Shown piece after piece: positions 52,461 to 61,689 of a stretch of 64,000 bases of DNA. This DNA is from an uncultured Flavobacteriaceae bacterium. Lineage in GTDB: Bacteria > Bacteroidota > Bacteroidia > Flavobacteriales > Flavobacteriaceae. The DNA lies in the NCBI GenBank assembly GCA_947488345.1, contig CANKZQ010000001.1, positions 248,001 to 312,000 on the forward strand. The letters run 5' to 3'. The notes below the pieces were generated by a model. The model saw only the letters and a program-made list of their open reading frames with translations, was not told where the DNA came from and did not search any database. Position 1 is the first letter of the stretch; every line of letters begins with the position of its first letter. The translations under genes were made by a program, and so were the position numbers.

Positions 52461-54443
52461 ATGCAACAAAGGTTTTTTCTCTTTATCCTTTTTTCGCTAT
52501 TCCTTGTTGTAGGACATACGCAGGATAGACCTTTAAATGATGGTCAAGATCGTGTTGAAGATCCTTTTAATAGAACCGAAAAAGATTCTTCTCGTTTTGG
52601 TAAGGAAAAATACATCGCTTTAAGCGGAAAAACAGTGTATACCGATTATAAGGTTATTTCTTATAAAAACGATACGACTTTTATAGACACAACCTTGTCG
52701 ATGCGAAAAAATTTCAAATTCAATTTTATCCGTAAAGATGATTTTGAATTATTACCGTTTCACAATCAAGGACAAACATTTAATAATTTAGGATACAGCT
52801 TTAATGAAGCATCTTTATACCCTTCTTTAGGTGCTCGTGCCATGCATTTTAATTTTTACGATGTCTCGGATGTTTATTACTATCATGTTCCTACACCAAC
52901 AACAGAACTCGCCTATCGTTCAGGTCTGGAGCAAGGTCAATTTTTAGATGCGTTGTTTACCTTCAATACCTCGAAACGTTTAAATGGTTCAATTGCCTAT
53001 AAAGGTCTTCGGTCATTAGGTAAATATAGAACTGCCTTAAGTAGCCATGGAAACATGAGGATAACCTTCAATTATCGTACGAGTGCAGATAGTTATAACG
53101 TACGTGGACATATCGTAGCCCAAGACTTGGCCAATGATCAAAATGGCGGACTTACACCAGGCTCCATACTTTCGTTTGAATCAAATGATCCGAACTTTAC
53201 AGATCGAGCTCGCTTGGAAACTAATTTTAATGACGCCAAAAGTTTACTTAGAGGTAACCGTTACTTCTTAGAGCATGACTATAAGTTATGGCAACAAAAA
53301 GACACCTTAGATAGAACCATTGGGTATTTAAAAATTGGAAACAAGCTTAACTACCAACGAAAGCATTATGGTTATACGCAAACAAGTAGCAATTCACTTT
53401 TCGGAGATTCCTTTGATACTTCGATCAATGACAACGTAGATCATTTTACACTAAATGCGCAGGCATATGTAGCATTGAAATCATCACTGGTCTTAGGAGA
53501 AGTAAAATTTAAAACAGATTATTATGATCAATCTTACGGGTATAATAGTATTAAAACTATAGGTAATGCATTGATTCCTCAAAATTTAAAAGAGAATAGT
53601 ATTGCTGTTGGTGGTGAATGGAAAACTAAACTCAAAAAATTCAATATCGATGCCGATGCATCCACCATTATCGCTGGTGATCTTACAGGAAACTATATAA
53701 AGGCATCTGCTAGTTTTAAGCAGGATAGCTTATTCACATTCAAAGGCACTTTTTTGACCAATACCAAGTCGCCAAATTTAAATTTCCGATTGAATCAAAG
53801 TAATTATTTAGCCTATAACTGGTTTGAAAATTTAGACAATGAAAGTACGCGAAGCCTTGTATTTGATTTGACTTCCGATAAATTGCTCAATGCGCATGTG
53901 CAAATTACTCAGATCGATAACTTTACGTATTTTAGTGACACGATAACAGGACAAGGTCAGCCTAAGCCATTGCAAGCTCCGATTACCATTAATTATTTAA
54001 AAGCCAAAGTTTCTAAAGACTTTAAAATAGGTAAATTTGGTTTTGATAATTCGATTATGTATCAAAGAGTCGCCCAAGGAGAATCTTTTTTAAGAGTGCC
54101 CGAATTGGTAACAAGAAACTCTTTTTATTTTGCCGACTACTTATTTAAAGGAGATCCGTTGTATTTAGAAGCTGGGGTAACACTAAAATACTTTACCAAG
54201 TATTTCGCTAATAGCTACAATCCTGTCTTATCCGAATTTTATTTACAAAATGAGCAAGAGATTGGTGGGTATCCGGTGCTTGACTTTTTTATCAATGCCC
54301 AAATTCAGCGTACTCGATTGTATTTTAAATTCGAGCATTTCAATTCAGGATTTGGCGATACAAGTGATTACTATTCGGCTCCCAACCATCCGTATCGAGA
54401 TTTTGCATTCCGATTTGGTGTGGTTTGGAATTTCTTTATTTAA
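52461..54443 (+). CDS. putative porin (Bacteroidota outer-membrane beta-barrel)
   Basis: Exported outer-membrane protein of 660 residues. The signal peptide (FFLFILFSLFLVVGHTQ) begins directly at the chosen ATG; the earlier in-frame ATG would add 25 residues in front of it and lies upstream of the promoter box. The mature protein has an N-terminal globular region (about 20-130) and alternating amphipathic strands through to a C-terminal FRFGVVWNFFI, ending in an aromatic residue as barrels do. It fits the Bacteroidota putative-porin family. Its stop overlaps the convergent nhaC-like gene by 4 bases. Confidence 0.8.
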   Translation: MQQRFFLFILFSLFLVVGHTQDRPLNDGQDRVEDPFNRTEKDSSRFGKEKYIALSGKTVYTDYKVISYKNDTTFIDTTLSMRKNFKFNFIRKDDFELLPFHNQGQTFNNLGYSFNEASLYPSLGARAMHFNFYDVSDVYYYHVPTPTTELAYRSGLEQGQFLDALFTFNTSKRLNGSIAYKGLRSLGKYRTALSSHGNMRITFNYRTSADSYNVRGHIVAQDLANDQNGGLTPGSILSFESNDPNFTDRARLETNFNDAKSLLRGNRYFLEHDYKLWQQKDTLDRTIGYLKIGNKLNYQRKHYGYTQTSSNSLFGDSFDTSINDNVDHFTLNAQAYVALKSSLVLGEVKFKTDYYDQSYGYNSIKTIGNALIPQNLKENSIAVGGEWKTKLKKFNIDADASTIIAGDLTGNYIKASASFKQDSLFTFKGTFLTNTKSPNLNFRLNQSNYLAYNWFENLDNESTRSLVFDLTSDKLLNAHVQITQIDNFTYFSDTITGQGQPKPLQAPITINYLKAKVSKDFKIGKFGFDNSIMYQRVAQGESFLRVPELVTRNSFYFADYLFKGDPLYLEAGVTLKYFTKYFANSYNPVLSEFYLQNEQEIGGYPVLDFFINAQIQRTRLYFKFEHFNSGFGDTSDYYSAPNHPYRDFAFRFGVVWNFFI

Positions 54444-55942
54444 GCGGCTGGTTCTAACCTACCTGTCAATTGCTTAATCTTAATATTCAGCCCAGCGAAC
54501 AACAACGTCATAAACGGACTTAACCAATTAAAAATGGCATAAAAAGCATAATCAACCACAGGCACTCCGAGTACGCCACTATGATAGGCTCCACAGGTAT
54601 TCCATGGTATTAAAACAGATGTTACAGTACCAGAATCTTCTAAGGTTCTACTTAAATTTTCTGGCGCAAGTCCTTTATCTTCATAGGCCTTTTTAAACAT
54701 TTTACCCGGCACTACAATCGCTAAATATTGATCAGAAGCTGTTGCATTCAAGGCTAAACAACTTGCCACTGTGCTTGCAAACAATCCGAAAGTAGATGTT
54801 GCCATTTTTAACAAGGCTTTCGTAATTCTAGCCAATGCTCCAATCGCATCCATTACGCCTCCAAATACCATAGCACAAATGATCAACCAAATAGTGCCTA
54901 ACATTCCTTTCATACCACCCGCAGAGAATAAGTCATTTAGCTCTTCACTGGTGGTAGCTACAGATGTATCAACTGTCATGGCATTCATGACACCTTTATA
55001 CGCCGAGTTAAAATTTAGTGATTCTGCTCCAGCTACTTTTATCACGATATCAGGTTGTGCAATAATTGCCGCAACAGCACCTAACAACGTTCCAATTAAC
55101 AATGCTATCAATGGAGGTGTCTTTTTCACAATCATGACAATCACAATAATGGGTACAACAAATAACCAAGGGTTGATATTAAAGGCCGCATCTATGGCCG
55201 TTAATTTATCAGAAATATCAGGACTACCTGTAGTTTCTATATTTAACCCAATAATTATAAATATTATTAACGTCACAATTATTGTTGGTACGGTGGTGTA
55301 TGTCATATATTTTATATGATCGAACAACTCGCCACCAGCCATCGCAGGCGCTAAGTTCGTTGTGTCGCTCAAAGGTGACATTTTATCCCCAAAATAAGCT
55401 CCAGATAATACTGCACCAGCGGTCATCCCTAAAGATATTCCCAACGTCTCACCGATACCAATTAAGGCAATACCTACGGTAGCGGCTGTGGTCCACGAAC
55501 TCCCTGTGGCAATAGATATGATGGCACAAATAACGACACATGCTGCCAAAAATATGGTTGGGTTCAAAATCTGCAATCCATAATAGATCATAGAAGGTAT
55601 AATACCACTAATCAACCAAGTACCTGCTAAAGACCCTACCATCAACAAAATTAGTAAAGCACCAGCCGTTGACTTTACATTCTCAGCTACTTCTTCTATC
55701 ATTCGTTTGTAAGTAACTTTATTTCTAAAACCTACAATAGCCGCAACCGCCGCTCCTAACAATAGAATAAATTGATTACTTCCGCTTAAGGCATCATCTC
55801 CAAAGGCAAAAAATACATTATAGAAGAGCATCACGATTAAAGCAAAAACAGGAATAAGCGCCTCCCATATACTGAGCTCTTTGTTATCTATAATTTTTTG
55901 ATCTTCAATCTTAATTTCAGAAATATTATCTTTTTTGGACAT
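54440..55942 (-). CDS. NhaC-type sodium/proton antiporter
   Basis: Membrane transporter of 500 residues with about 12 hydrophobic segments. NhaC features include GALLILLMVGSLAGTW near residue 93, IATGSSWTTAATVGIALIGIG near 145, GAYFGDKMSPLSDTTNLAP near 183 and SGTVTSVLIPWNTCGAYHSG near 440. It expels Na+ in exchange for H+. Malate/lactate-coupled NhaC relatives are the main alternative. It lies next to a porin and away from other ion-handling genes. Confidence 0.92.
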   Translation of the reverse strand: MSKKDNISEIKIEDQKIIDNKELSIWEALIPVFALIVMLFYNVFFAFGDDALSGSNQFILLLGAAVAAIVGFRNKVTYKRMIEEVAENVKSTAGALLILLMVGSLAGTWLISGIIPSMIYYGLQILNPTIFLAACVVICAIISIATGSSWTTAATVGIALIGIGETLGISLGMTAGAVLSGAYFGDKMSPLSDTTNLAPAMAGGELFDHIKYMTYTTVPTIIVTLIIFIIIGLNIETTGSPDISDKLTAIDAAFNINPWLFVVPIIVIVMIVKKTPPLIALLIGTLLGAVAAIIAQPDIVIKVAGAESLNFNSAYKGVMNAMTVDTSVATTSEELNDLFSAGGMKGMLGTIWLIICAMVFGGVMDAIGALARITKALLKMATSTFGLFASTVASCLALNATASDQYLAIVVPGKMFKKAYEDKGLAPENLSRTLEDSGTVTSVLIPWNTCGAYHSGVLGVPVVDYAFYAIFNWLSPFMTLLFAGLNIKIKQLTGRLEPAA

Positions 55943-56081
55943 AGGGTGCTATTTAATGCTTGTAATGATACAAAGAAATATAAAACTATGCAACGAACAG
56001 GATATGGCTTTTTGCCAATTGAAGCGACTCTCTTTAAAATTTAATCCTTAATTTTACTCCATAACTTAAACTACTTTCATC

Positions 56082-56651
56082 ATGAAAAAATCTATTTTTT
56101 ACTTTGTACTCGGTGCCGTCGTTATGAGTACAATTGCCTTTGTAGATGTTAAAAACTCAAATGCAGAAATTGAAGCTTATGTCGAGCTTTTAAATGGTAC
56201 CAAAGATTACACACTAGAGCTTCTAGAAGCGATGCCAGCCGACAAATACACATTTAGACCGCATGACTCTATTCGGAGTTTTGGAGAGCAAATGGCGCAC
56301 CTAGGCATGTCTACAAAATTCTTAACCAGTATATTTATAAAAAATGGAGCGCTTCCGTCTCAAGAAGACTTTGCAAAATTTGATACTATGGAAAAAGAAA
56401 TGGCCACCTCTAAGGAAGCTGTAACCAAAGCCGTTACCGAAGGCTTAGATGATATGATTGCCACTTACAAAAGTATGACTAAGGAAACTATGAAGGAAAA
56501 ATTCACCGTTTTCTTTGATCCTAAGCAACCTAAATTCGAGAAAGAAAAAGGGTTTAAATTTATTAATGACCATTTAATTCATCATCGCGCCCAGGCCTTA
56601 GTAGCACTACGAATGCAAGGTATCAAAGCACCAGATTACAGATTGTACTAG
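56082..56651 (+). CDS. secreted DinB-fold protein
   Basis: Four-helix-bundle protein of 189 residues with an N-terminal signal peptide or anchor (FYFVLGAVVMSTIAFV). DinB/DfsB metal ligands are visible: His in FGEQMAHLGM and the pair in NDHLIHHRAQALVALR, plus the YRLY ending. This is the DinB bundle, not the polymerase. The export signal is unusual, as most relatives are cytosolic thiol transferases; it is common in Bacteroidota. Convergent with the HGSNAT-like gene through a shared terminator. Confidence 0.85.
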   Translation: MKKSIFYFVLGAVVMSTIAFVDVKNSNAEIEAYVELLNGTKDYTLELLEAMPADKYTFRPHDSIRSFGEQMAHLGMSTKFLTSIFIKNGALPSQEDFAKFDTMEKEMATSKEAVTKAVTEGLDDMIATYKSMTKETMKEKFTVFFDPKQPKFEKEKGFKFINDHLIHHRAQALVALRMQGIKAPDYRLY

Positions 56652-56658
56652 AAAACAA

Positions 56659-56680
56659 AAACTCCTCAAATGAGGAGTTT
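56659..56680. terminator. bidirectional terminator
   Basis: AAACTCCTCA and its complement with a 2-base loop, flanked by A and T runs. It separates the DinB-fold gene from the convergent gene ending at 56683. Confidence 0.85.
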
Positions 56681-56682
56681 TT

Positions 56683-57774
56683 TTATACCTTAATAATTAG
56701 TTTCTTACGGTACATGACATACCCCAAGAGTACATAAAAACTTATAACACAGATGGCATAGAGCATAGACGATAGTTTTGCATCTACAAATGACTGTTCA
56801 AAAATCGACGTATATAAAATTGTATGTAATGATCGCCCATCAATTTTAAGTAATCCCATAGATTTTGCAATAAAACCTGATAAAAAGAAAATCGTAATCG
56901 CGTTGGTTCCCACATAGATAAATAACTTTCCAAATTTAAGTTGCTTCACGTCTGTGAGATAATAAACAATCGCCAGTAGTATTAATGCCCAACCTGCCGT
57001 AACCAAGACAAAACTACTACTCCAAATAGCTTTGTTCAATGGGAACCAATAGCTCCATATATAACCAACCAATAGTAATATAGTGGCTGCAAAGATCATT
57101 TTCAAATCTTTCTTTTTCTGTGCACTGCTTAAAAAATTTCCCGTTAAAATACCCAGTATACAAGTGGCTATTGCAGGTATGGTGCTCAACAATCCTTCAG
57201 GATCATAATCTGGTTTCCATGTATGTTTTCCTAACACAGTTACATCTATATAATTAGCCCAATTGTTCGAAGCCCGATCGAAGGTGGGCAATGTTCCGTC
57301 TGGTAAGGGTACAAAACCTAATACTAACCAATATGAAATTAGTACTATAATTAACGTCACTAAAAGCTGTTTCCAGTTGAGATTCAAGAATAATAGAGCA
57401 GCTACGAAAAAGACGACGCCTATTCGTTGTAATACTCCTGGGAATCTCACCGATTCAAAATCCTTAAAAAAAGGAAAATAGGGTAAAAACCAAGATAAAA
57501 ACAAACCAAGGCCAATTAATTTCAAACTTCGAATGCTAATTTTTCTATAGGTAGAGGAAGCATTGGGTTTGTTTTTATAGGCGTACGAAATAGAGATTCC
57601 CACAATGAAAATAAAAAAGGGGAAAATTAAATCTGTTGGTGTTAGTCCATGCCATTCGGCATGTAATAATGGTGGATACACGGCTGACCATGTTCCAGGA
57701 TTGTTTACCAAAATCATCGCAATGATGGTAATTCCTCTAAGGATATCAACAGAAACAACTCTATTAGAAACCAT
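56683..57774 (-). CDS. HGSNAT/DUF5009-like membrane acyltransferase
   Basis: Integral membrane protein of 363 residues with about 10 hydrophobic segments. The N-terminus RVVSVDILRGITIIAMILVNNPG and the loop YPPLLHAEWHGLTPTDLIFPFFIF are the signatures of the heparan-alpha-glucosaminide N-acetyltransferase family; the His in HAEWHG is the probable acetyl acceptor. It likely acetylates a sugar from cytosolic acetyl-CoA across the membrane. It starts one base after the DUF6526-like gene, so they share a transcript. Confidence 0.88.
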   Translation of the reverse strand: MVSNRVVSVDILRGITIIAMILVNNPGTWSAVYPPLLHAEWHGLTPTDLIFPFFIFIVGISISYAYKNKPNASSTYRKISIRSLKLIGLGLFLSWFLPYFPFFKDFESVRFPGVLQRIGVVFFVAALLFLNLNWKQLLVTLIIVLISYWLVLGFVPLPDGTLPTFDRASNNWANYIDVTVLGKHTWKPDYDPEGLLSTIPAIATCILGILTGNFLSSAQKKKDLKMIFAATILLLVGYIWSYWFPLNKAIWSSSFVLVTAGWALILLAIVYYLTDVKQLKFGKLFIYVGTNAITIFFLSGFIAKSMGLLKIDGRSLHTILYTSIFEQSFVDAKLSSMLYAICVISFYVLLGYVMYRKKLIIKV

Positions 57775-57775
57775 T

Positions 57776-58204
57776 TTACACTCTATAGTTATCGGCTTTC
57801 CAATTTTTAATATGTTTCTTTATCGCCTTTTCAGATAAGTTTTCTGTAACAGCTTTCTGTGCCAATTCAACATATTCTTCATCTGAAGCAAATCGCAAGC
57901 CTATGATTTGTCGGGGTGTTAATTGCGGGTTCAGGGTTTTTCCGGAAAGCACATAATGTCTGAATTTTTCTTCCGCTATAATCGCTCTATCCTGTGCTTT
58001 TAGCGCAAAAGATCGTGCATAGAACGTTGTTAGCACCAATAAGAGTGAGCCAAAGACCAATAAAGAAGCATCGTATAGGTTTCCTTCAGATGACTTCACC
58101 AAATTTACAATAGCTCCTATCAATAAGAGTATTGCACCAATAGCGGTAAAGTAATGATAAAGGGGTACAAAACGTGCGTGGTTTGATATATTCTGCGATT
58201 TCAT
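57776..58204 (-). CDS. DUF6526-like membrane protein
   Basis: 142 residues with two hydrophobic segments (about 16-36 and 45-66) near the N-terminus and a soluble helical C-terminal part (RHYVLSGKTLNPQLTPRQIIGLRFASD broken into helices). The layout fits DUF6526 as I recall it. Function unknown. It is first in an operon with the HGSNAT-like acyltransferase, one base apart, and may assist it. Preceded by a near-consensus TATCTTCG. Confidence 0.65.
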   Translation of the reverse strand: MKSQNISNHARFVPLYHYFTAIGAILLLIGAIVNLVKSSEGNLYDASLLVFGSLLLVLTTFYARSFALKAQDRAIIAEEKFRHYVLSGKTLNPQLTPRQIIGLRFASDEEYVELAQKAVTENLSEKAIKKHIKNWKADNYRV

Positions 58205-58264
58205 ATATAGGGTTTTTAGTTAGTTATTGAACGAAGATAATTCTATTTATTGAACATCAAGGCT

Positions 58265-61200
58265 TTAGCGATTCACTTTTACAAATTGTAAAAAATCGTC
58301 GTTCTTTGCCACTATGACGTAATCGTCTTCTTTGATTTTGATCATAGCCAAATCTTTTACATCATTATTGGCAAAGAGACCGCTTTGAGTACTCACGACG
58401 GGCGTGAAATATCCGTTGCCATTACCTTTCAGAAACAATCCATTACTCGCATCGTTTCGAGGTGTTTCAACTTCACTGCTGTACAAATTACCGGCGATAA
58501 TAATATCTAAGGCATCATCATTATTAAAATCTTCTACGACAATTTGGTTCACACTTGAGAGTTGAGCTAAATTAGGTAACTTATGTACTTTAAAATTCCC
58601 ACCTTCATTCTCTAGATATACACTAGCAAAAGATTTTACTTGATAATGTAGTGATTTCTCTAGGTCTTTTTCGGTATATACATCTTCTAAGGTTGCGGTT
58701 GCGAACGATTCATAATTTTCGAACTTTTTCTTAATCGCGGGTATCTGTTGGGAAGAACATTCTCTTCCTCTTAACGGAAACTTTTTACCTTCATTAAAAT
58801 AACTCAATACAATATCATTACTTTTATTTTTATCAAAGTCATTAAAATAGATGTCGAATGTTTCTTTCTCGTTTGCTTTATACTTATAATTCAATCCTAA
58901 ATTACCAGCGACAAAATCTATATCTCCATCATTATCAAAATCACCCTTTTCAATACTAAACCACCATCCCGTAGTATCCTCTAATCCAACATTTGTAGTT
59001 ACATTTTTAAAATTTCCATTTATATTTTTAAACACTGTGATTGGCATCCATTCACCAGAAAGTATTAGGTCAATTGCTCCATCGTTATCATAGTCAGTCC
59101 AACTCGCATCGGTAACCAATCCTAAATTCTTTAATTCTGGCGCAACTTTATCAGTTACATTCACAAACTTAGGCGTACCCGTTGTGCTCACGTTCTCTAA
59201 AATATAGCTTGTTGCGGGTGCAGGATAGTTTCCTGGTACCAATCGACCTCCCACAAACAAATCGAGATCTCCATCTTTGTCATAATCGGCACTGTGCACT
59301 CGCGAACCACTGGTTGACATTTCGGGTAGTGCATCTAAGGCCTTCGTGAACTCTCCTTTGCCATTATTTATATACAAACGGTCTTGTAACATGGAAGGAT
59401 TATTGACGAACTCATTTCCACCACTTACCATGTAGATATCATTATCTCCATCGCCATCGGCATCAAAAATTAGGCTTCCTAGATCTTCATGATCCAAATC
59501 TTTCGCCAATGCCTCTATGTGTTGTTTTGTAAATCCTTTAGCCGTTTGAAAATAAACACCTGTTTCGCTATGCGCAGCACCACCGACTATAAAATCTTCT
59601 AAACTATCTCCATTTAGATCTCCAACAGAAACTCCTGGGCCAAACATTGAGGTGCGATGTGGCAAGAGTACTTCCTTTTGAAAATCATCATAATAATTTT
59701 CTTTGTGTTTATGTTTTGCCACGATCGTTGTATCAGATACCGTTGAAAATAATGTTGCAATATTCGTTTCTTCGTTATCGTTTGAGGCAATTTTGGCATC
59801 TTTATAATCTATTTCTAACAACTGATTTTTATCAATGTTGCTTAACTCTTGTTCTTTTCCATCTGGCCAAATGACTTTGATCCTACTCACTTTTTCGATG
59901 TTACCTAAGCCAAAATGCAATCTTGGTGCTATAGATGACTGAAAGCCCCTTGTCAATGTCATTTCTTGAAACTGAGTGAGACTGTCGGCGGTAAGCAATA
60001 CTTTAACACCTAAGCCGAATATATTCTTTTCTGAGCCTTTGAATTGTAGAGTGATATGATTATTCGTCTCTGCACTTTTGTTTTCGAAAATGATAGCATA
60101 ATCATCAATATTATTGGTAACAATTTCTAAATCTCCGTCGTTATCTAGGTCTACATAAACGCAGCCATTTGAAAAGCCTTTGTATGTTAATCCCCATTTC
60201 TCATTCACCTTATCAAAGGTTAAGTCTTTATTATTTTTAAAGACAAAATTATCTATTTTTTCAGAAGGTATGGCGAGGCTTTTAGCCAAGAGACTATCTT
60301 TTGAGAGTCCTTGTTTGGATATTTCGGCAAAAAAATCTCTATTGTTAATTTCTCTTCGCGTACCATTTGAAATAAAGATATCTTTCCATCCATCATTATC
60401 TAAATCGGCAAATAACGGCCCCCAGCTCCAATCTGTTGATGAAACCCCTGCTAATCTTGCGACATTACTAAAATCAGGTAAAGAATCATTTACAACACCA
60501 TTATTCATTTGTAGATTATTCTGCATGTATTGAAAATGAAATCCTGCATTGACGGTACTCCAGAATAGCTTTGGATCCATACTTGCCATATTCGCTTTCG
60601 CTCTTCTATTATCTTGAGCCATCATATCTACCTGAATAATATCTAGCAATTGATCATTATTAAAATCGGCAATATCGACGCCCATACCGTAAAAAGCTGT
60701 CTGTTTTGTAGTTTTTCTTACTTGTTCACTAAATGTTCCATTTTTATTATTGACAAACAAATAGTCGGGCGTACTAAAATCATTAGAGATATAGATATCG
60801 GGCCAATTATCACCATTAATATCTCCTACAGTAGCGCTTAAGGTGAGTCCAAAAGATCGTAACCCAGCTTCATCTGTCACATCCGTAAATTTCTCACCAT
60901 CATTTCTAAATAATTTATCACTTTCATCTGACGTAGGATTGTTCACCCTAAACCTATATACGCTATTTGGTGTCGCAAAGTTGGTTGGCGGGTAATTGGC
61001 TATATATACATCTAAATCTCCATCCAAATCATAGTCAAAAAAGGTAGCTTGTACACTATTGCCAGTATCGTCTAGACCATATTCGGCAGCTTTTTCCGTA
61101 AAAGTTAAATCTCCATTATTTATATACAACAAGTTCGCTCTTGATCCAAATTTCCCTCCTACTGAGCAATAGATATCTAAGAACCCATCGTTATTTATAT

Positions 61201-61588
61201 CGGCCATTGTAACTCCCGTAAACCACTGGTCGTCTCCTAATAATCCAGCACTTTCAGAAATATCTTCAAATTTAAGTCCACCTTTGTTGAGATATAATTT
61301 GTTAGACACCATATTTCCGGTAAAGAATAAATCAATGAGCCCATCATTATTGATATCTCCAGCAGACACACCTCCACCCATATACAAATAGGCATAACTA
61401 AAATAATTCAGAGAATCATTTTCCGTTAAGGTATTAGAAAAGTTAATCCCTGTTTCTTGAAATGATAACTGCTTAAACAATTTATCTTTGGACGTCGTTT
61501 TATTTTTTGAGCAAGACGCAATGAGTACTAGTACTAGGACTATTTTAGTAAGATGAATTAAATTGATTTTATATAAAAACTTCGACAT
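58265..61588 (-). CDS. large VCBS/FG-GAP repeat lipoprotein with ASPIC/UnbV domain
   Basis: Exported lipoprotein of 1,107 residues from the ATG at 61588 (lipobox VLVLIASC). It holds many FG-GAP/VCBS blades with calcium-binding DxDxDG loops (DINNDGLIDLFF, DYDLDGDLDVYIAN, DFDNDGDIDFVAG), forming two beta-propellers. Between them is an ASPIC/UnbV segment (IKVIWPDGKEQELSNI, near residue 570). A TTG start 9 codons earlier is excluded because it lies inside the TATATTTG box. Such proteins accompany SusC/SusD loci; here it lies directly downstream of susD, and probably binds or processes polysaccharide or protein at the surface. Confidence 0.85.
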   Translation of the reverse strand: MSKFLYKINLIHLTKIVLVLVLIASCSKNKTTSKDKLFKQLSFQETGINFSNTLTENDSLNYFSYAYLYMGGGVSAGDINNDGLIDLFFTGNMVSNKLYLNKGGLKFEDISESAGLLGDDQWFTGVTMADINNDGFLDIYCSVGGKFGSRANLLYINNGDLTFTEKAAEYGLDDTGNSVQATFFDYDLDGDLDVYIANYPPTNFATPNSVYRFRVNNPTSDESDKLFRNDGEKFTDVTDEAGLRSFGLTLSATVGDINGDNWPDIYISNDFSTPDYLFVNNKNGTFSEQVRKTTKQTAFYGMGVDIADFNNDQLLDIIQVDMMAQDNRRAKANMASMDPKLFWSTVNAGFHFQYMQNNLQMNNGVVNDSLPDFSNVARLAGVSSTDWSWGPLFADLDNDGWKDIFISNGTRREINNRDFFAEISKQGLSKDSLLAKSLAIPSEKIDNFVFKNNKDLTFDKVNEKWGLTYKGFSNGCVYVDLDNDGDLEIVTNNIDDYAIIFENKSAETNNHITLQFKGSEKNIFGLGVKVLLTADSLTQFQEMTLTRGFQSSIAPRLHFGLGNIEKVSRIKVIWPDGKEQELSNIDKNQLLEIDYKDAKIASNDNEETNIATLFSTVSDTTIVAKHKHKENYYDDFQKEVLLPHRTSMFGPGVSVGDLNGDSLEDFIVGGAAHSETGVYFQTAKGFTKQHIEALAKDLDHEDLGSLIFDADGDGDNDIYMVSGGNEFVNNPSMLQDRLYINNGKGEFTKALDALPEMSTSGSRVHSADYDKDGDLDLFVGGRLVPGNYPAPATSYILENVSTTGTPKFVNVTDKVAPELKNLGLVTDASWTDYDNDGAIDLILSGEWMPITVFKNINGNFKNVTTNVGLEDTTGWWFSIEKGDFDNDGDIDFVAGNLGLNYKYKANEKETFDIYFNDFDKNKSNDIVLSYFNEGKKFPLRGRECSSQQIPAIKKKFENYESFATATLEDVYTEKDLEKSLHYQVKSFASVYLENEGGNFKVHKLPNLAQLSSVNQIVVEDFNNDDALDIIIAGNLYSSEVETPRNDASNGLFLKGNGNGYFTPVVSTQSGLFANNDVKDLAMIKIKEDDYVIVAKNDDFLQFVKVNR

Positions 61589-61612
61589 GTGCATTGACAA
61601 TTTTAATATAGA

Positions 61613-61620
61613 CAAATATA
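61613..61620 (-). promoter_or_regulatory. -7 box of the VCBS/ASPIC gene
   Basis: Minus strand TATATTTG, perfect TAnnTTTG, about 24 bases before the ATG at 61588. It makes this gene independent of the susCD transcript, whose terminator is just upstream. Confidence 0.6.
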
Positions 61621-61629
61621 TAAAATAAC

Positions 61630-61657
61630 AGAGTCCATTAAAAAAATAATGGACTCT
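61630..61657 (-). terminator. terminator after susD
   Basis: AGAGTCCATTA and its complement, 11-base arms with a 6-base loop, 32 bases past the susD stop. Confidence 0.75.
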
Positions 61658-61689
61658 GAAATAAACAAGTGAACTAATTCAAATATGGT

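Noticed and set aside
61589-61615. Earlier TTG start for the VCBS lipoprotein
   Set aside because: The codon lies within the TATATTTG box; ATG codons at 61594 and 61588 follow.
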